The translations under genes and the position numbers were made by a program. A stretch of DNA of 64,000 nucleotides. Origin: Bradyrhizobium sp. PSBB068 (lineage in GTDB: Bacteria; Pseudomonadota; Alphaproteobacteria; Rhizobiales; Xanthobacteraceae). Shown here in pieces: positions 62,436 through 64,000 of the stretch. The DNA is taken from NCBI GenBank assembly GCA_016839165.1, contig CP069300.1:1922001-1986000 (forward strand), written 5' to 3'. Each line of letters begins with the position of its first letter. Position 1 is the first letter of the stretch. Under the pieces are notes generated by a model. The model did not search any database. It saw nothing but the letters and a program-made list of their open reading frames with translations, and had not been told where the DNA came from.

Positions 62436-63362
62436 CTATGCCGCCTTCGCCGCGGCGCCATGCGCGTGCTTGTCGATGGCGTCGATGATCTCTGGCCACA
62501 TCGGGATCGGCAGCGCATGGCCCATGCCTTCGATCATCAGCAGCTTTGCGCCCGGGATCGAGACCGCGGTATCCTTGCCGCCTTCCGGATGCACCAGCGG
62601 ATCGATGGTGCCGTGGATCACGAGCGTCGGCGCCTTGACGCTGCGCAGTCGCTCCTTGCGGCTGCCGGAGGCGAGGATGGCGCGGAGCTGGCGGCCGACG
62701 CCTTCCGGGTTGAGGCCGCGCTCGAAGGTGCGCCGCGCGCGTTCGGGATCGAGCGCCTCGTCTTCGGGGAAGGAGCCGTTGCGCAGCACCTTCCAGGTCT
62801 GGCCGTAGCGGACGAAATACTCTTCCTTGCTTTTCGGCGGCGGCGCCATCAGCACGGCGGTCGCCTCGCGGGTCGGGCCGGGGATCTTTGGATTGCCCGT
62901 GGTCGACATGATCGAGGTCAGCGACAGCACGCGCTCGGGAAAGGTGATCGCAACCTCCTGCGCGATCATGCCGCCCATTGAGGCGCCGACCAGATGCGCC
63001 TTGCGGATGCCGAGCGCGTCCATCAGCCCGATCGTGTCCCGTGCCATGTCGGCCAGTTTGTAGGGCGCCGCGACCGGGATCTTCAGGAAGCGCAGCTTGA
63101 TGAGCTCGAGCGCGGTCAGCCGCTTGCCGCCGCTCAGTCGGGAGGATTTCCCGATATCCCTGTTGTCAAATCGGATCACGCGAAAACCGCGCGCGGCGAG
63201 CTGGCGGCAGAACTCGTCGTCCCAATGGATCATCTGGGCGCCGAGGCCCATGATCAGCAGCAGCGGCTCGGCATTCGCATCGCCGAAAACCTCGTAGCAG
63301 ATGTCGATGTTGTTGGCGCGGGCGAGCTGCGGCGGCTGATGGGCGAGCGTGGTCACTGGCAT
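62436..63362 (-). CDS. Alpha/beta hydrolase
   Basis: 308 residues. Nucleophile S128 in VGASMGG, acid in IHGTIDPLV and histidine in GMGHALP form the expected triad. LLLIMGLGAQMIHWDDEFC and FDNRDIGKSSRL are typical of esterase or enol-lactonase-like hydrolases. No signal peptide. It is divergent from the PHA genes, with 172 bp between. Substrate not determined: an aromatic lactone, ester or PHA-related thioester are all possible. Confidence 0.85.
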   Translation of the reverse strand: MPVTTLAHQPPQLARANNIDICYEVFGDANAEPLLLIMGLGAQMIHWDDEFCRQLAARGFRVIRFDNRDIGKSSRLSGGKRLTALELIKLRFLKIPVAAPYKLADMARDTIGLMDALGIRKAHLVGASMGGMIAQEVAITFPERVLSLTSIMSTTGNPKIPGPTREATAVLMAPPPKSKEEYFVRYGQTWKVLRNGSFPEDEALDPERARRTFERGLNPEGVGRQLRAILASGSRKERLRSVKAPTLVIHGTIDPLVHPEGGKDTAVSIPGAKLLMIEGMGHALPIPMWPEIIDAIDKHAHGAAAKAA

Positions 63363-63534
63363 CCCCTGCTGATGGCGCGGTCAGGAACCTCTATGCCATG
63401 GATTGACGCAGCGCAGAAGAGCCTCGACGTCGCTGGGCGCGCCGCGCAGTTGACCGATCAACGGCAACAGTGTCGTATGGCACGAACAAACCGAAGCGCG
63501 ACAAGCGCTCGAACTTGCTGTGGAGGAGGGCCAC

Positions 63535-63918
63535 ATGGCCGACAAGGGCAACGACCCTGCCGTGATATGGCAGACGATGATTGGCGAGATGGAGAAGGGG
63601 TTCAACTCCTTCGGCAACCAGTTGATGAGCTCGCCTGAATTCTCGAAGGTGATGAACCAGGCCGGCGGCGTTGCGGCGGGCGCGCAGAAGCAACTCGGCG
63701 AGCTGATGGAGAAATATCTGCTGGCGATGAACCTGCCGAGCCGCGCCCAGCTGGTCGGCATGGCTGAGCGCCTGCAGTCGATGGAGAACCAGCTCAACGA
63801 GATCAAGACACTGCTGCAGCAGGTGCATCACAATTCGCTGGCGCCGGACGATGGATATGGCGCGACGCCGCGGCCGCCGCGCACGAAGCGCCCGCCATCG
63901 GAGGGAGACGGCAAATGA
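63535..63918 (+). CDS. PhaE-like PHA synthase subunit / granule-associated protein
   Basis: 127 residues, mainly helical. NLPSRAQLVGMAERLQSMENQLNEIKTLLQQV (residues about 67-98) is the coiled-coil signature of PHA_synth_III_E-type proteins. The N-terminal IWQTMIGEMEKGFNSFGNQLM is amphipathic, and the C-terminus is basic and proline-rich. ATG 63535 has GGAGGAGGG just upstream. It overlaps the next gene (ATGA), which supports a synthase complex, although it is much shorter than classical PhaE. Confidence 0.75.
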   Translation: MADKGNDPAVIWQTMIGEMEKGFNSFGNQLMSSPEFSKVMNQAGGVAAGAQKQLGELMEKYLLAMNLPSRAQLVGMAERLQSMENQLNEIKTLLQQVHHNSLAPDDGYGATPRPPRTKRPPSEGDGK

Positions 63919-64000
63919 ATGCGCCCACCCCGTTTGATTTCGCCTCGATCTCCGAGCGGGTCCAGTCCGAGGTGCAGCGCGCGATCCAGCGCAGCATCAA
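63915..64000 (+). CDS. phaC: Start of probable PHA synthase gene (phaC), truncated by window
   Basis: ATG 63915 overlaps the TGA of the PhaE-like gene and the frame is open to the edge. The visible 28 residues begin MNAPTPFDFASISERVQ and continue as a charged helix. The identity rests on coupling to the PhaE-like gene and on general memory of these gene pairs; the catalytic lipase-like box lies outside the window. Confidence 0.5.
   Translation, partial: MNAPTPFDFASISERVQSEVQRAIQRSI

Noticed and set aside
61753..62981. Plus-strand frames across the SnoaL-like and hydrolase genes
   Set aside because: Antisense shadows; signal peptide and catalytic motifs are on the minus strand.

Overview
The window is GC-rich, densely coded alphaproteobacterial DNA. 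It looks like Bradyrhizobium or a close relative (Nitrobacteraceae), judging by the many solute importers, the CYP102-type fused P450, the PHA granule genes, and several families of REP-like inverted repeats such as the CCCGGC-GAAA-GCCGGG hairpins. It reads as catabolic accessory chromosome. I saw no rRNA, tRNA, CRISPR array, transposase or phage gene.

Layout. (1) 1-5.5 kb: a truncated GntR/FCD regulator, diverging from a sugar-acid dehydratase of the IlvD/Edd family and a TRAP importer (DctPQM). Four ATTG-N-CAAT type sites link the regulator to both transcription units. (2) 5.5-10.8 kb: a PaaG-like enoyl-CoA hydratase, a ferredoxin reductase, ribokinase plus a second PfkB kinase, and a double-VOC protein. 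Two of these genes start by ATGA overlap with a tiny leader ORF. (3) 11-19.3 kb: a TetR regulator and a plus-strand run of an NMT1-type ABC importer, an enolase-superfamily enzyme, a Gfo/Idh/MocA dehydrogenase, a DUF993 aldolase-like protein and a sugar isomerase-like protein. This looks like a complete uptake and catabolic pathway for a substrate I cannot name. (4) 19.3-24 kb: ornithine aminotransferase, a K+-channel protein and a class I P450 on the minus strand, diverging from a two-subunit ThDP decarboxylase. (5) 24-29 kb: TetR, membrane fusion protein and RND pump.

(6) 30-43.8 kb: one long minus-strand run with two complete oligopeptide-type ABC importers on either side of a gamma-glutamyltransferase-like enzyme without a signal peptide and a DUF1028 protein. 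This suggests import and cytoplasmic cleavage of a gamma-glutamyl or amide compound. (7) 44-51.9 kb: a lipid-type operon with a DUF6489-like protein, an alpha/beta hydrolase, a wax ester synthase/DGAT, an epoxide hydrolase, a self-sufficient CYP102 P450-reductase fusion and a spermidine-synthase-like protein. (8) 52-61.7 kb: an AraC regulator with a 21-bp-phased direct repeat upstream of maleylacetate reductase, an intradiol (probably hydroxyquinol) dioxygenase, a flavin phenol hydroxylase and a complete Liv-type ABC importer. This is a resorcinol or hydroxyquinol style pathway with its own uptake system. (9) 61.8-64 kb: a secreted SnoaL-like protein, an alpha/beta hydrolase, a PhaE-like PHA synthase subunit and the first codons of a gene likely to be phaC.

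Functions are assigned from motifs and context only. Substrates of the importers and of most catabolic enzymes are inference.
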